DNA from: Liolophura sinensis
Lineage: Eukaryota > Mollusca > Polyplacophora > Chitonida > Chitonidae
NCBI RefSeq assembly: GCF_032854445.1
Contig: NC_088307.1
Location: forward strand, 15,822,017-15,886,016
Length of the DNA stretch: 64,000 nucleotides
Direction: 5' to 3'
Below the pieces are notes generated by a model. That model had not been told where the DNA came from and searched no databases. It was given only the letters and a program-made list of their open reading frames with translations. The position numbers and the translations under genes are program-made. Below, one piece after another: positions 48,901 through 54,822 of this stretch (positions are counted from its first letter, which is position 1; each line of letters starts with the position of its first letter).

Positions 48901-51900
48901 CAGTGACGTTGTTTGTGCTCCGGTCTCTCACTGTGCGTTTGTGATAGCAAGCGGTCGGCGACGCTTTTGCGATCGTTTTTTTAGTTTAATGTTAGATAAA
49001 AAGGACTTTGGTTTTCCACCAATAATGTGCGTATCTGAATATCACGTGTGGAAAAATTTGTCAGTAACTTGCCGGAGGGCCGTGGTTTATTCTTTGCGTT
49101 CTGATTTCCTCCACCCTTGAAACTGACGACCATCGTGCAGATGAAAACTTCTTGAGTACAGCGTTAAACAACAAGCAAATAAATCGTTATATATCTTACA
49201 GATAGCCGGCAGCTGGCATGTTCTGTCACATTTCTCCCATCTGAACAACTCCGTGGCCCGTCTGGGATCAGGTGTGGTACACTACAGGGAAAATAACGGC
49301 TCCATAGACGCCTTTGTCACCGGCACCAGCGAGTAAGTTAATTCGGCGGGAAATTCATGTAAGGCGACATCACGCTTTATAGAGCGAGATTTGCCAGATA
49401 TCAGAATGACTTGTCCTCACGGGTCGATATTATTAGGTTTAGATAATTCACGTGATTTCCCATGAAATAGATCCCGTTAACACAGATGTTCAAGCTTTTA
49501 ACTGGTCTTTTAATTGGTAAAACCAATTGAGAAAACCCCGGGCTCTGTCCCGTTTCCTCCAAAAACAACGGCCATTACATTACAATTTAGATAAATGTTT
49601 TCGGGGCTTCCGCTTGGAAAACATTCCACATGTTTATCTTTATCTAGACATTGGCGGCCATCAAATTTTTTTCATATTTTGCGTCAGTTTTGATGTGCTG
49701 GTGTTTATTGTTAAAGTGGCTGTCTGTTCTGTCATTGTTGTTTCATTTAAGACTTGCTCCACTGCAGAAAAATAAAACAATGAAATATCTTTCTAACATA
49801 TCCTACTTCCAGGACAGGCAGATGTCTGCCCTTGCTTAGATTCCAGGTACACCCAAGGTGTCCGCAGGAGGATGGAGGGCAGATGTGGACTGAGGAAATA
49901 CAGAGTGTATTCCAAGAGGGAGCGCCACTAACACTCTCAGGTTAGATAACTCGTTTCGGTCATACATATGTGGGCTTGTCTCTCTGAAAAATTGCCAAAA
50001 ATGGAAAGCGTTTTAAATATTGAATATTGAACTTGGGGCAATGGTCATTTATATTGGTCAAGAATGAAAGATGAAGTACTGGTCGACCCGATGTCACTGT
50101 AATATGACTGAGTGGATCTTTGTATCTGGTGTCTTCGGCATGGCGTTCCAGTGAGGCATGCAGCACTACAAATATGTGTTCATTCGGTCTGGCCTGCTAC
50201 AAGGAGACACCGATATGGTGCTGAAAGCAACCTCAGTTGCTCAATAAAGAGTACCAGTTTGTTCTGAACCATGAAGTATCTTCACAACAAGTCCTTGATT
50301 GGCGAGGTATATAGTATGTCGTTATGAGATTCCACTAAGTCGGCTGCAGCCTTTTGTTAAGAGATTTGTTAGATACATAGTGAGGAGCGGTTTCCTCTAC
50401 TCATGTATAGGCAATGTATAAACACGTTAATTTATGAAATAGGCTTATGTGGAAATATTTCATGTTTCTTCAAACATTATTTCAAACTCAATTTGACAAA
50501 GTGCTTCATTTTAGGTAATTTGAACCGACCGTACTACATGTCTGAATCCTGCTCCCATTGCATGACCTCAAGTCTCATGTGCGGGAAGTTTGTGGCCTTT
50601 GTCTACTGTAAATCTGATTAATTAGCTTCTCGTGGAGCAATCCATTTAGCTCGGTGAATATCACTAATCCAGTGCTGGTCTGATGTGCAATGATTTGTCA
50701 CTTTTTCACATAGCTACCTGGAAGGTCATCTACGTGGACGAAGAGAGCGCCGTGGTCTATAACTGTCAACAGGAGACATTAGACGGCGACTGTGACATAG
50801 ACAACACCAGGATATCCGTTATGACGAAGGACTTTGACATCTCGGCGGAAAAGCGGGACTTTCTACTACAGCAGGTCTCTAAGACATGTGTTGATGTTGT
50901 CAACTTATGGAATATGACAACAACAACACCAGGTTAGTCAACATACTCGACAGGTGTTATGTCTTACAGTTTCTTATCAACAGATCTGCACCATACGGGC
51001 TCTTTACAGCTTTGCCACGTTTTCATTTATTATATCCTCCTTTTCCCCTCTTAAACGGGAGCATATTAGAAAGAAATTTGTTTTACTGAGGAAGTATGTA
51101 AGTTTGGTTGAGCTGAGATTTGACGCCCAGGGAACGTTGCATGCTGTAGGGATTGCACTCTCTACACCATTACTGGTAACTGCCACCAAGGCCAGGCTAA
51201 TCGACTTAAATTCGTTATACAGAGCGTTCACACAGTAGCGGTTGTCGTTTTGGCTCGTTGATACCCACTGTTCAAAAAGAAATAAATGCTATTTCAAACG
51301 ATGCGCTTTTCAGGGAGCGAGTGCCAGATATTGAAAGCAAGAATTAGACATTTTTATGACTTCATATAGAAAATAAGATTAGTTTCCATCGCTAGACTTC
51401 TCACGCAGATTCCCAACAAAGCGAAATTTGTGCCGAGAAACAAAGTTTAGCTATGTTATAATGAAATAACCCGGGAGAAATAACTTACAGCCTCCAGCCA
51501 ATATTGGTGCCATATTTTTAGCCTTTCTCTACGATTCATGTCATATTCTTAGCCGGTAACCATGATTATTCCATATGTTTAGCCTGTAGCTGAGATTCAT
51601 GTCATATCCTTAACCTGTAACAGAGATTTATGCCATATTCTTAACCTGTAGTTCAGACTCATGCATATTCTTAGCCTATAGCTGAGATTAATGTCATGTG
51701 TTTAGCTTTTAGCTGAGAATATTGCCATTTTGTTAGCCTGAAGCTGAGATTCATGCTATATTTCCCCCGGAGCATCATACTACCGACGATTCAATGGCAG
51801 TGACATTCGCTAATGTAGTTTTGGAGTATTTCAGTTTTTTATTCGCAATAAAAAAGTCGCAATTATTACAATTTCATTCTAGTTGCTCCTTTCCATTTCT

Positions 51901-51953
51901 TTTCAGATGAGTGTTTATCCGTTTTGGACGAGGCATTGGAAAACTTGGAGTAA
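27701..51953 (+). CDS. Secreted tetra-lipocalin protein, 17 exons, 803 aa
   Basis: Exons: 27701-27910, 28916-29046, 29360-29463, 31437-31652, 32448-32551, 33209-33333, 34026-34144, 35263-35475, 40085-40203, 42849-42982, 43879-43982, 45327-45533, 46883-46983, 49202-49332, 49813-49940, 50714-50932 and 51907-51953. All introns are GT-AG and the frame closes exactly at TAA. Exon 1 gives a signal peptide (MMIKVELLLGFLLWTSSYL) and a linker. Residues 71-255, 256-447, 448-629 and 630-803 are four ApoD-type lipocalin domains, each opening with G-x-W (GVWYEI, GKWYPI, GTWYDV, GSWHVL). Domains 1-2 keep the TDY motif; domains 3-4 do not. Lipocalins bind small hydrophobic ligands in a beta-barrel; the ligand here is unknown. 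There is no membrane segment, and several N-glycosylation sequons are present. It is four times the usual lipocalin length. Confidence 0.9.
28362..28490. repeat. Inverted repeat / foldback element
   Basis: Arms of 27 bp at 28362-28388 and 28464-28490. The inner 17 bp ('cggccatgttggatctc') are perfectly complementary, with 4 mismatches in the outer 10. A 75-bp loop separates them. Could be a small MITE-like element in lipocalin intron 1. Confidence 0.75.
28765..28865 (+). mobile_element. SINE-C 3' fragment
   Basis: Ends '...accgcgatcgtatagtgtca' and 'aacaataatcaaataaataa', the SINE-C tail. Ends about 50 bp before exon 2 of the lipocalin gene. Confidence 0.65.
28916..29046 (+). CDS. Tetra-lipocalin exon 2: domain 1 strand A
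   Basis: Acceptor GATTGTAG, donor GTAAGT, phases 0 to 2. Encodes FSGVWYEIARSPYALEYASV, the G-x-W lipocalin opening with the ApoD-like WYEIA continuation. Confidence 0.9.
29180..29300 (+). mobile_element. SINE-C 3' fragment
   Basis: Contains 'cgtgagaaagtccgtcagta', 'gtttcctccacccatgcata' and 'gaccgccatcgtaaaagtga'. Just upstream of exon 3. Confidence 0.7.
29360..29463 (+). CDS. Tetra-lipocalin exon 3: domain 1 mid-barrel
   Basis: Acceptor TTGTTTCAG, donor GTAAGA, phases 2 to 1. Encodes NGTCLPAFKGHIQKVC with the family C-x11-C pair and an N-glycosylation sequon. Confidence 0.85.
29560..29762. repeat. ~77-bp tandem repeat, 2.6 copies
   Basis: Long near-identical units marked by 'ttaccattacccaatttta' and 'atttctgttatgtggcctga'. 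Lipocalin intron 3. Confidence 0.88.
30395..30562. repeat. ~31-bp tandem repeat, about 5 copies
   Basis: Unit built on 'ccttgtgaccttcctctgcc' plus 'ctggcgcacta'. Lipocalin intron 3. Confidence 0.88.
30895..31400. repeat. 27-bp minisatellite, about 18 units
   Basis: Unit is 'acacatcatagaaacactac' plus 'acatttt' (27 bp), with point variants. It abuts lipocalin exon 4 (31437), leaving a short pyrimidine tract for splicing. Confidence 0.92.
31437..31652 (+). CDS. Tetra-lipocalin exon 4: domain 1 TDY exon
   Basis: Acceptor TTTTCTAG, donor GTAATA, phases 1 to 1. Encodes FTKFIYTDYKTALLYFC (lipocalin motif 2), then SVLGREKTVSPEVERFLKET (motif 3 Arg and C-terminal helix). Begins about 40 bp after a 27-bp minisatellite. 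Confidence 0.92.
31917..32260 (+). mobile_element. SINE-B with 10-bp target-site duplication
   Basis: Head 'gatagcacagttggtaaagc', tail 'cccaagcactcactcactc'. Flanked by 'ctttgtcttc' (31907-31916 and 32261-32270). Lies between exons 4 and 5 of the lipocalin gene. Confidence 0.9.
32448..32551 (+). CDS. Tetra-lipocalin exon 5: domain 1 C-terminal Cys and linker
   Basis: Acceptor GTTACAG, donor GTGGGA, phases 1 to 0. Encodes DDCFPEIMTAMKSDL, comparable to the 'NCP' end of ApoD, then a second Cys and an acidic linker leading into domain 2. Confidence 0.85.
32972..33135 (+). mobile_element. 5'-truncated SINE-A
   Basis: Starts at 'gtccgtacgtgagaaggtct', well conserved through 'ttgagtacggcgtaaaacac' and an (aaat)n tail. 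About 75 bp before lipocalin exon 6. Confidence 0.88.
33209..33333 (+). CDS. Tetra-lipocalin exon 6: domain 2 strand A
   Basis: Acceptor GTCTTTCAG, donor GTACGT, phases 0 to 2. Encodes FSGKWYPIAAQRFVPRPELV, then CYYSNGDGSLSVHYVTL, a typical lipocalin A-B strand layout. Confidence 0.92.
33334..35262. other. Lipocalin introns 6-7 outside exon 7
   Basis: No repeats or coding signals recognised apart from exon 7 (34026-34144). AT-rich unique sequence. Confidence 0.4.
34026..34144 (+). CDS. Tetra-lipocalin exon 7: domain 2 mid-barrel
   Basis: Acceptor GTGTCCAG, donor GTGAGT, phases 2 to 1. Encodes DGQCEATDPFMIVQKC (C-x11-C), then PGEFVVNRGLQFPIKQLAF. Confidence 0.87.
35263..35475 (+). CDS. Tetra-lipocalin exon 8: domain 2 TDY exon
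   Basis: Acceptor TTTCCCTCAG, donor GTAGGT, phases 1 to 1. Encodes KFKILYTDYDVALGVGC, then LSRKTKLSPERRDFLKNIA. It is the best conserved of the four TDY exons, with motif-3 Arg present. Confidence 0.93.
35835..39138. repeat. 48-bp minisatellite, about 69 units without indels
   Basis: Unit 48 bp: 'gtttgtcagacagtatacca', 'ctcaccacattgccgtacat', 'gacctgct'. Marker positions (35835, 35883, 35931 ... 39099) stay exactly on the 48-bp grid. Marked variants (such as 'caccacctttccgtagat' at 36241, 37105, 37585 and 38497) recur at 18, 10 and 19 units, showing block duplication. As 48 is 16 codons, the + strand is open for 1179 codons and the minus strand is open in long runs. It lies in lipocalin intron 8 and shows no splice or composition evidence of coding. 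Confidence 0.95.
39458..39647 (-). mobile_element. SINE-A copy with internal deletions
   Basis: Reverse orientation: '...gtatttgagtggggttttac', 'gaaagccagcatgagctgga' and 'ctcacagcaaccgcattggt'. Lacks the 'ggcggccagcattatggtgg' block. Confidence 0.85.
39665..39822 (+). mobile_element. SINE-C 3' portion
   Basis: Good match to the family: 'gggaaagtttgtcagtaact', 'ggtggttttcccttggcact', 'ctgaccgccatcgtatttgc' and 'agggttaaacaacaatcaaa'. Confidence 0.8.
40085..40203 (+). CDS. Tetra-lipocalin exon 9: domain 2 end and linker
   Basis: Acceptor CATTGACAG, donor GTAACC, phases 1 to 0. Encodes DESVACGCPDENKV and a hydrophilic linker ending FLKEK. Separated from exon 8 by the 3.3-kb 48-bp minisatellite. 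Confidence 0.85.
40681..40780. repeat. Perfect 50-bp tandem duplication
   Basis: 40681-40730 is repeated exactly at 40731-40780 (starts 'acgtagtgtgatgttttcta'). Zero differences suggest a recent duplication. Confidence 0.95.
41035..41495. repeat. ~50-bp minisatellite, about 9 units
   Basis: Unit built on 'atgtaatcttctcgtatgac', 'agtcagtgttaccagagtgc' and 'aaagttatcc'. Lipocalin intron 9. Confidence 0.9.
42070..42213 (+). mobile_element. 5'-truncated SINE-A with 12-bp target-site duplication
   Basis: Starts at 'ggtctgccagcaatctgcgg'. Flanked by exact 'ttagttccaccc' (42058-42069 and 42214-42225), showing the truncation occurred at insertion. Confidence 0.92.
42849..42982 (+). CDS. Tetra-lipocalin exon 10: domain 3 strand A
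   Basis: Acceptor TCTTGTAG, donor GTGTGT (slightly weak), phases 0 to 2. Encodes FLGTWYDVASTPELAASFMV, a clear lipocalin opening. Confidence 0.9.
43879..43982 (+). CDS. Tetra-lipocalin exon 11: domain 3 mid-barrel
   Basis: Acceptor TTAAACCAG, donor GTAAGT, phases 2 to 1. Encodes NGTCLPPWLAVSESVC (C-x11-C) and an ending FSIPLKTSW similar to domain 1. Same length (104 nt) as exon 3. Confidence 0.9.
44345..44602. mobile_element. Inverted pair of SINE-A fragments
   Basis: A reversed tail (44345-44405, 'tttggtgtatgataccatac') is followed by a forward fragment (44450-44602) with 'gcgaatggtcgtggctttcc', 'cccaccataatgctgaccgc' and 'acggtgtaaaacaccaatca'. Both are diverged. Confidence 0.7.
44815..44995. 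repeat. 28-bp tandem repeat, about 6 units
   Basis: Unit built on 'gatgtgaaatatgagtgcca' plus 'gcaactta'. Lipocalin intron 11. Confidence 0.88.
45327..45533 (+). CDS. Tetra-lipocalin exon 12: domain 3 motif-2 exon (diverged)
   Basis: Acceptor CATTTCAG, donor GTACTT, phases 1 to 1. Encodes IIHIDDVVAIGVGC, where TDY has become IDD, then AARKPGWDDVIQTRV. The Arg is kept; the second Cys spacing is changed. Confidence 0.88.
45567..45727 (-). mobile_element. 5'-truncated SINE-A
   Basis: Starts about 35 bp after the donor of lipocalin exon 12 with '...ttatttggtgttttacgccg' and keeps 'cggcggccagcattatcgtg' and 'ccatccgcaggttgctggca'. The head is missing. Confidence 0.85.
46290..46536 (+). mobile_element. 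SINE-A, full length, with target-site duplication
   Basis: Complete head ('tggctcagtcggttagcggg') and tail. Lacks the 'ataatgctggccgccgtcgt' block before 'aagtgaaatattcttgag'. Flanked by 'taattcatg' (46281-46289 and 46537-46545). Confidence 0.9.
46883..46983 (+). CDS. Tetra-lipocalin exon 13: domain 3 end and linker
   Basis: Acceptor TTGTTTCAG, donor GTAAGG, phases 1 to 0. Encodes VDCSRHILDKPNSMDSHSCE and a linker with an NFT sequon. Confidence 0.85.
47062..47140 (+). mobile_element. SINE-A remnant
   Basis: Short body fragment: 'gagctctgtccggtttcctc' and 'taatgctgaccgccgtggta'. Confidence 0.65.
48007..48330 (+). mobile_element. 5'-truncated SINE-B with 13-bp target-site duplication
   Basis: Starts at 'gagcgtccgcttcgggaccg', ends 'aagcactcactca'. 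Flanked by exact 'ctcttttctcaca' (47994-48006 and 48331-48343). Lipocalin intron 13. Confidence 0.92.
49035..49190 (+). mobile_element. SINE-C 3' portion
   Basis: 'ggaaaaatttgtcagtaact', 'tctgatttcctccacccttg' and 'tacagcgttaaacaacaagc'. Ends about 10 bp before the acceptor of lipocalin exon 14, so part of its tail lies beside or inside the splice tract. Confidence 0.8.
49202..49332 (+). CDS. Tetra-lipocalin exon 14: domain 4 strand A
   Basis: Acceptor ATCTTACAG, donor GTAAGT, phases 0 to 2, 131 nt like exon 2. Encodes IAGSWHVLSHFSHLNNSVAR. G-x-W is kept. Confidence 0.88.
49813..49940 (+). CDS. Tetra-lipocalin exon 15: domain 4 mid-barrel
   Basis: Acceptor CTACTTCCAG, donor GTTAGA, phases 2 to 1. 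Encodes TGRCLPLLRFQVHPRC (C-x11-C). Another frame is open too, but only this one joins exons 14 and 16. Confidence 0.83.
50714..50932 (+). CDS. Tetra-lipocalin exon 16: domain 4 motif-2 exon (diverged)
   Basis: Acceptor TCACATAG, donor GTTAGT, phases 1 to 1. Encodes WKVIYVDEESAVVYNC (TDY has become VDE), then DISAEKRDFLLQQVSKTC. The motif-3 position appears to be Lys instead of Arg. Ends in a Thr run. Confidence 0.9.
50933..51906. other. Lipocalin intron 16
   Basis: Contains open frames without recognisable features (50954-51238) and the 31-bp repeat at 51520-51775. A T-rich tract leads to exon 17. Confidence 0.5.
51520..51775. repeat. ~31-bp degenerate tandem repeat, about 8 units
   Basis: Unit built on 'agcctgtagctgagattcat' plus 'gtcatattctt', considerably diverged between copies. 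Confidence 0.85.
51907..51953 (+). CDS. Tetra-lipocalin exon 17: C-terminus (TAA)
   Basis: Acceptor TTCTTTTCAG. Phase 1 gives DECLSVLDEALENLE then TAA. The D-E-C start matches the Cys that opens exons 5, 9 and 13, so this is the last cassette's fourth exon cut short by the stop. Reading through the exon 16 donor instead gives a stop at once, which is an alternative end. Confidence 0.75.
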
Positions 51954-52115
51954 CGTTACCACCGATTGTCTACTCTTGATTGAATTTGCGCTCTTGTATA
52001 TTCCATTCACGTATTGGCTGATTCCAAACGTTGAGGAAAAACGAACATTACTTTTATTTTACAGAATTCGTCTGTTGTACAAATATATGTATATTGCAGT
52101 TTTGACAATATGATT

Positions 52116-52121
52116 AATAAA
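52116..52121 (+). terminator. Poly(A) signal AATAAA of the tetra-lipocalin gene
   Basis: AATAAA 163 bp after the TAA, followed by a GT-rich stretch ('cgttgtaattttgagttatt'), as expected of a poly(A) site. Confidence 0.7.
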
Positions 52122-52151
52122 TAATCGTTGTAATTTTGAGTTATTTTTGTG

Positions 52152-52241
52152 TATAAAAGGAGTCAGTCATCAGTTGGAACAATAGAAAGAAGCCAGTTTC
52201 TGACAACTTGGATTCTGCTAGATTTTGTTAGAGCTGTAGGA
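52152..52241 (+). promoter_or_regulatory. Candidate TATA promoter with short noncoding exon
   Basis: TATAAAAGG at 52152-52160, initiator-like TCAGTCATCAGT just after it, and a donor-like GGAAG/GTAAAT at about 52242. It could start a noncoding leader spliced to the gene at 54.7 kb, or be inactive. Sequence only; no transcript evidence. Confidence 0.4.
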
Positions 52242-52955
52242 AGGTAAATAAATTTAACTCTGATAGGACAGTGAATCCCATTTGTGCCTAGTGTCTTTCC
52301 ATTACGTATACATTCCCACAACCTATACGAAATTTCGAGTGTACGCCGTGGGGATATATGAAAATATGAACTGTGAAATGAGAGAGAGTAAGTAGGTGAT
52401 AGTCCAAAAACACTAGCCGGTATTGATTTCGACAAATATCAACGAAATGATGTTAGTTTACTGATTACACAAGTAAAAATATGTCATACCGAAGAAAAAA
52501 ACAAAGGAACGAATCTGAAATTGTAAGGCGGAGGACTAGGTTTGGTGGAAAATAGCCAAACGGTATCCTCAAAAACGATTCAATTAGCTCAGACAGATTC
52601 CCGCCAACTGTTGTCCATTGTGGTATGATATTACACCTAATAATAAGTACGTACGCTGAACAGTTATTTTGCTGAACTATGTTGTGTAATTAAAACTGGA
52701 ATACCACGATTCCTGGAAATTCCTGAATGTTACAACCTTTCTGAAATCGTTACTATATCAGATGGAATAATAGATACTAAGTAATATAGACACATTGAAA
52801 TCGTTAGGTAAGTTCTTGAGAGGGTCGTTTTTAAACACGTATTTCGTCAATTTCAAAGCGATATTTCGCAATACTGGCACGGCTTTCTCCCATCCTGTCC
52901 AACTGTTAGACACCTTATAGACATATTTTGGCATTTTTAGATCCGGGTAAAGAGA
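52242..52955. other. Intergenic sequence
   Basis: AT-rich, with an antisense open frame (52163-52435) lacking recognisable features. Nothing else seen. Confidence 0.4.
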
Positions 52956-53400
52956 TACACTTTCTCTTCTTCGATTTTTTCATGGCGTTTGGCAGAGTCT
53001 GGCATCAAAGCTTACTGTCAAGGTTGAAGTCCAATAGATTAGAAACCTAGAAATCTGCCAAACAGATCACAACGTGTTGTTTTCAGTTAAGAACTATCAC
53101 AACTACACAGGTTACATGATGCAGTACTAGAAGGTTCAGTCCTCCCCACCTGCTATTTTTATTGCCTTGTAACCAATTGCTTGTGGGATCAACAACATAC
53201 GTCTTTTTTCAGACGACACGTGTCTTTACGTGATGTCTCTTGATCTTTTCAGCATGATCTACGAATGGTTGAAAAAGTGGCTTGTCAAATTAACTCCGGA
53301 TAAGACAAACGCTCTTCTTGTGACCAGACCCAGCGACTCTAGTGGTATTGTGGACTTTAGATCCACTTCAGTGAATATCTTGCCTTCACATAATGTATAA
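52956..53400 (+). pseudogene. Decayed non-LTR retrotransposon reverse transcriptase fragment
   Basis: Frames read FDFFMAFGRVWHQSLLSRLK (like the 'DFSKAFDRVWHxxLLxKL' RT motif), then FSDDTCLYVM (the catalytic F-A-D-D box), then EWLKKWLVKLTPDKTNALL (like 'WLxxWxVKFNPxKTEALL'). Stops and frame changes lie between them, so it is dead. Only the mid-RT part remains; no endonuclease or 3' end seen. Confidence 0.82.
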
Positions 53401-54170
53401 TAAAGTTTAGAAATGGTGCGCGGAAATATTATGTGAACGACATGTGTACTTCAAATAGTAAGTCAACAAGTCTCCATGTTTCCTCGCCCCCCTCCCAATC
53501 TTTTTTACTACGCCCACCCAAGCGTGATTGCAATTCTTCGTGCTTAAATATCAAACAAACGTTCTGTAATTCTGCGTCAAAGAGGTTTTCCCCCAAAGCT
53601 TTTAAAATAGATGTTATTGTTGTGACTGAAATTTCCCGCAGCCGCATGCTGGACTTTGAATCATGCACGGAGTCGTGCACACTTTGTCGTGTTTAGAACC
53701 CCATACCATTCACAAGCGTTCTAGCGTGAACCATTTGTTATAACGGCCGTTTGTCACCTTTGTGTCATCATTCCACTCAGCACGCTTAAAACAGGATATA
53801 ATTGACGTTACCCTCTTTGAGGTTGTCTATCTTTTCTTGTGCGTGGTGAGTCAAAGCAGGACATAAGCGATATTATGTTCTTTGAGGTGGCTTATGCGTT
53901 ACTGTCCACACATACATGTGACCAAGAACCATATGCCTTATGCCGATGTTAGTTTCGAGACATGAGGAATTAAGACAGTAGGGACAATACCACGAGAGAT
54001 TAAATTGAAAACGTGTGAGAGGATCACAAACTTTCTGATTTGTTAATGCTTGGGTAAGAGTGATAAATGATCGCACGTGACAAAATCGGAAATGTGTCAC
54101 GACGGTGTGGGATATTTGTTGGTTATTTACGGAATTATGAGGGGAAATTCACCGGAAACTACTAAGGTGT
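53401..54170. other. Intergenic sequence before the cadherin-like gene
   Basis: Open frames overlap on both strands at 53429-53696 without recognisable features. No repeat identified. Confidence 0.4.
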
Positions 54171-54177
54171 ACGCATG

Positions 54178-54245
54178 TATATATAAACGGTATACACATC
54201 GGCCAGTTTAACAGAGCAGTCACAGCTTTCTGGACTGCAGAACAG
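54178..54245 (+). promoter_or_regulatory. TATA promoter and noncoding exon 1 of the cadherin-like gene
   Basis: TATATATAAA at 54178-54187. A start site is expected near 54210. The short leader ends 'ctgcagaacag' with donor GTATGT at 54246. The next exon starts after TTTTTTCAG at 54710, giving a leader that carries ATG 54780. Confidence 0.65.
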
Positions 54246-54779
54246 GTATGTATATCTCAATGCACTATACTGAAATGTGTAGGTTTAGCGACAATATTAC
54301 TAAACAGTTCATGTTGAAGTCATACTTATAACATATATAACTGGCTCTTTAAAGACAGTCGACCAGCATATGTGTCGTGTCTTGTTTTATGGAATTCCTT
54401 CAATTCTCTTAATTTCAAAGTTTTTCTCCGCTTATAGATATTAATCAAAAAAGCAAATTTTTACTTTATTTCGATTTATGTAAATGTTACGTAATTTAAA
54501 TCTATAAAAGAGTACTCAAACATTGTTTTTATTTAGACAACGAGGGAAGGTTGATGTAAGCGAGAATTCCCATCCTTACCCGGTATATGAGAAACAGTCT
54601 GACTTAATCAGCTGCAGCTGGATTAAAGTCGTGGAGAGAATGTTGACCTCTCTATTATTTACGCCATCTGTGTCGGTTAAAATTACAATTGTTTCAATTA
54701 TTTTTTCAGGAATTGTTCCAAAACAGCGAAGATTGGATTGATCAGAGATCGACTCGGTCGCAGTGCCTCACTAAGCAAT

Positions 54780-54822
54780 ATGTGTAATCGCCTGGTTGTC
54801 CAACTTTTTATAACTGTATTGG
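54780..54822 (+). CDS. Cadherin-like exon 1: signal peptide
   Basis: ATG TGT AAT through a hydrophobic run, donor GTAAGT, phase 1. Transcribed part starts at 54710. First ATG of the mature leader if the noncoding exon is right. Confidence 0.8.
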
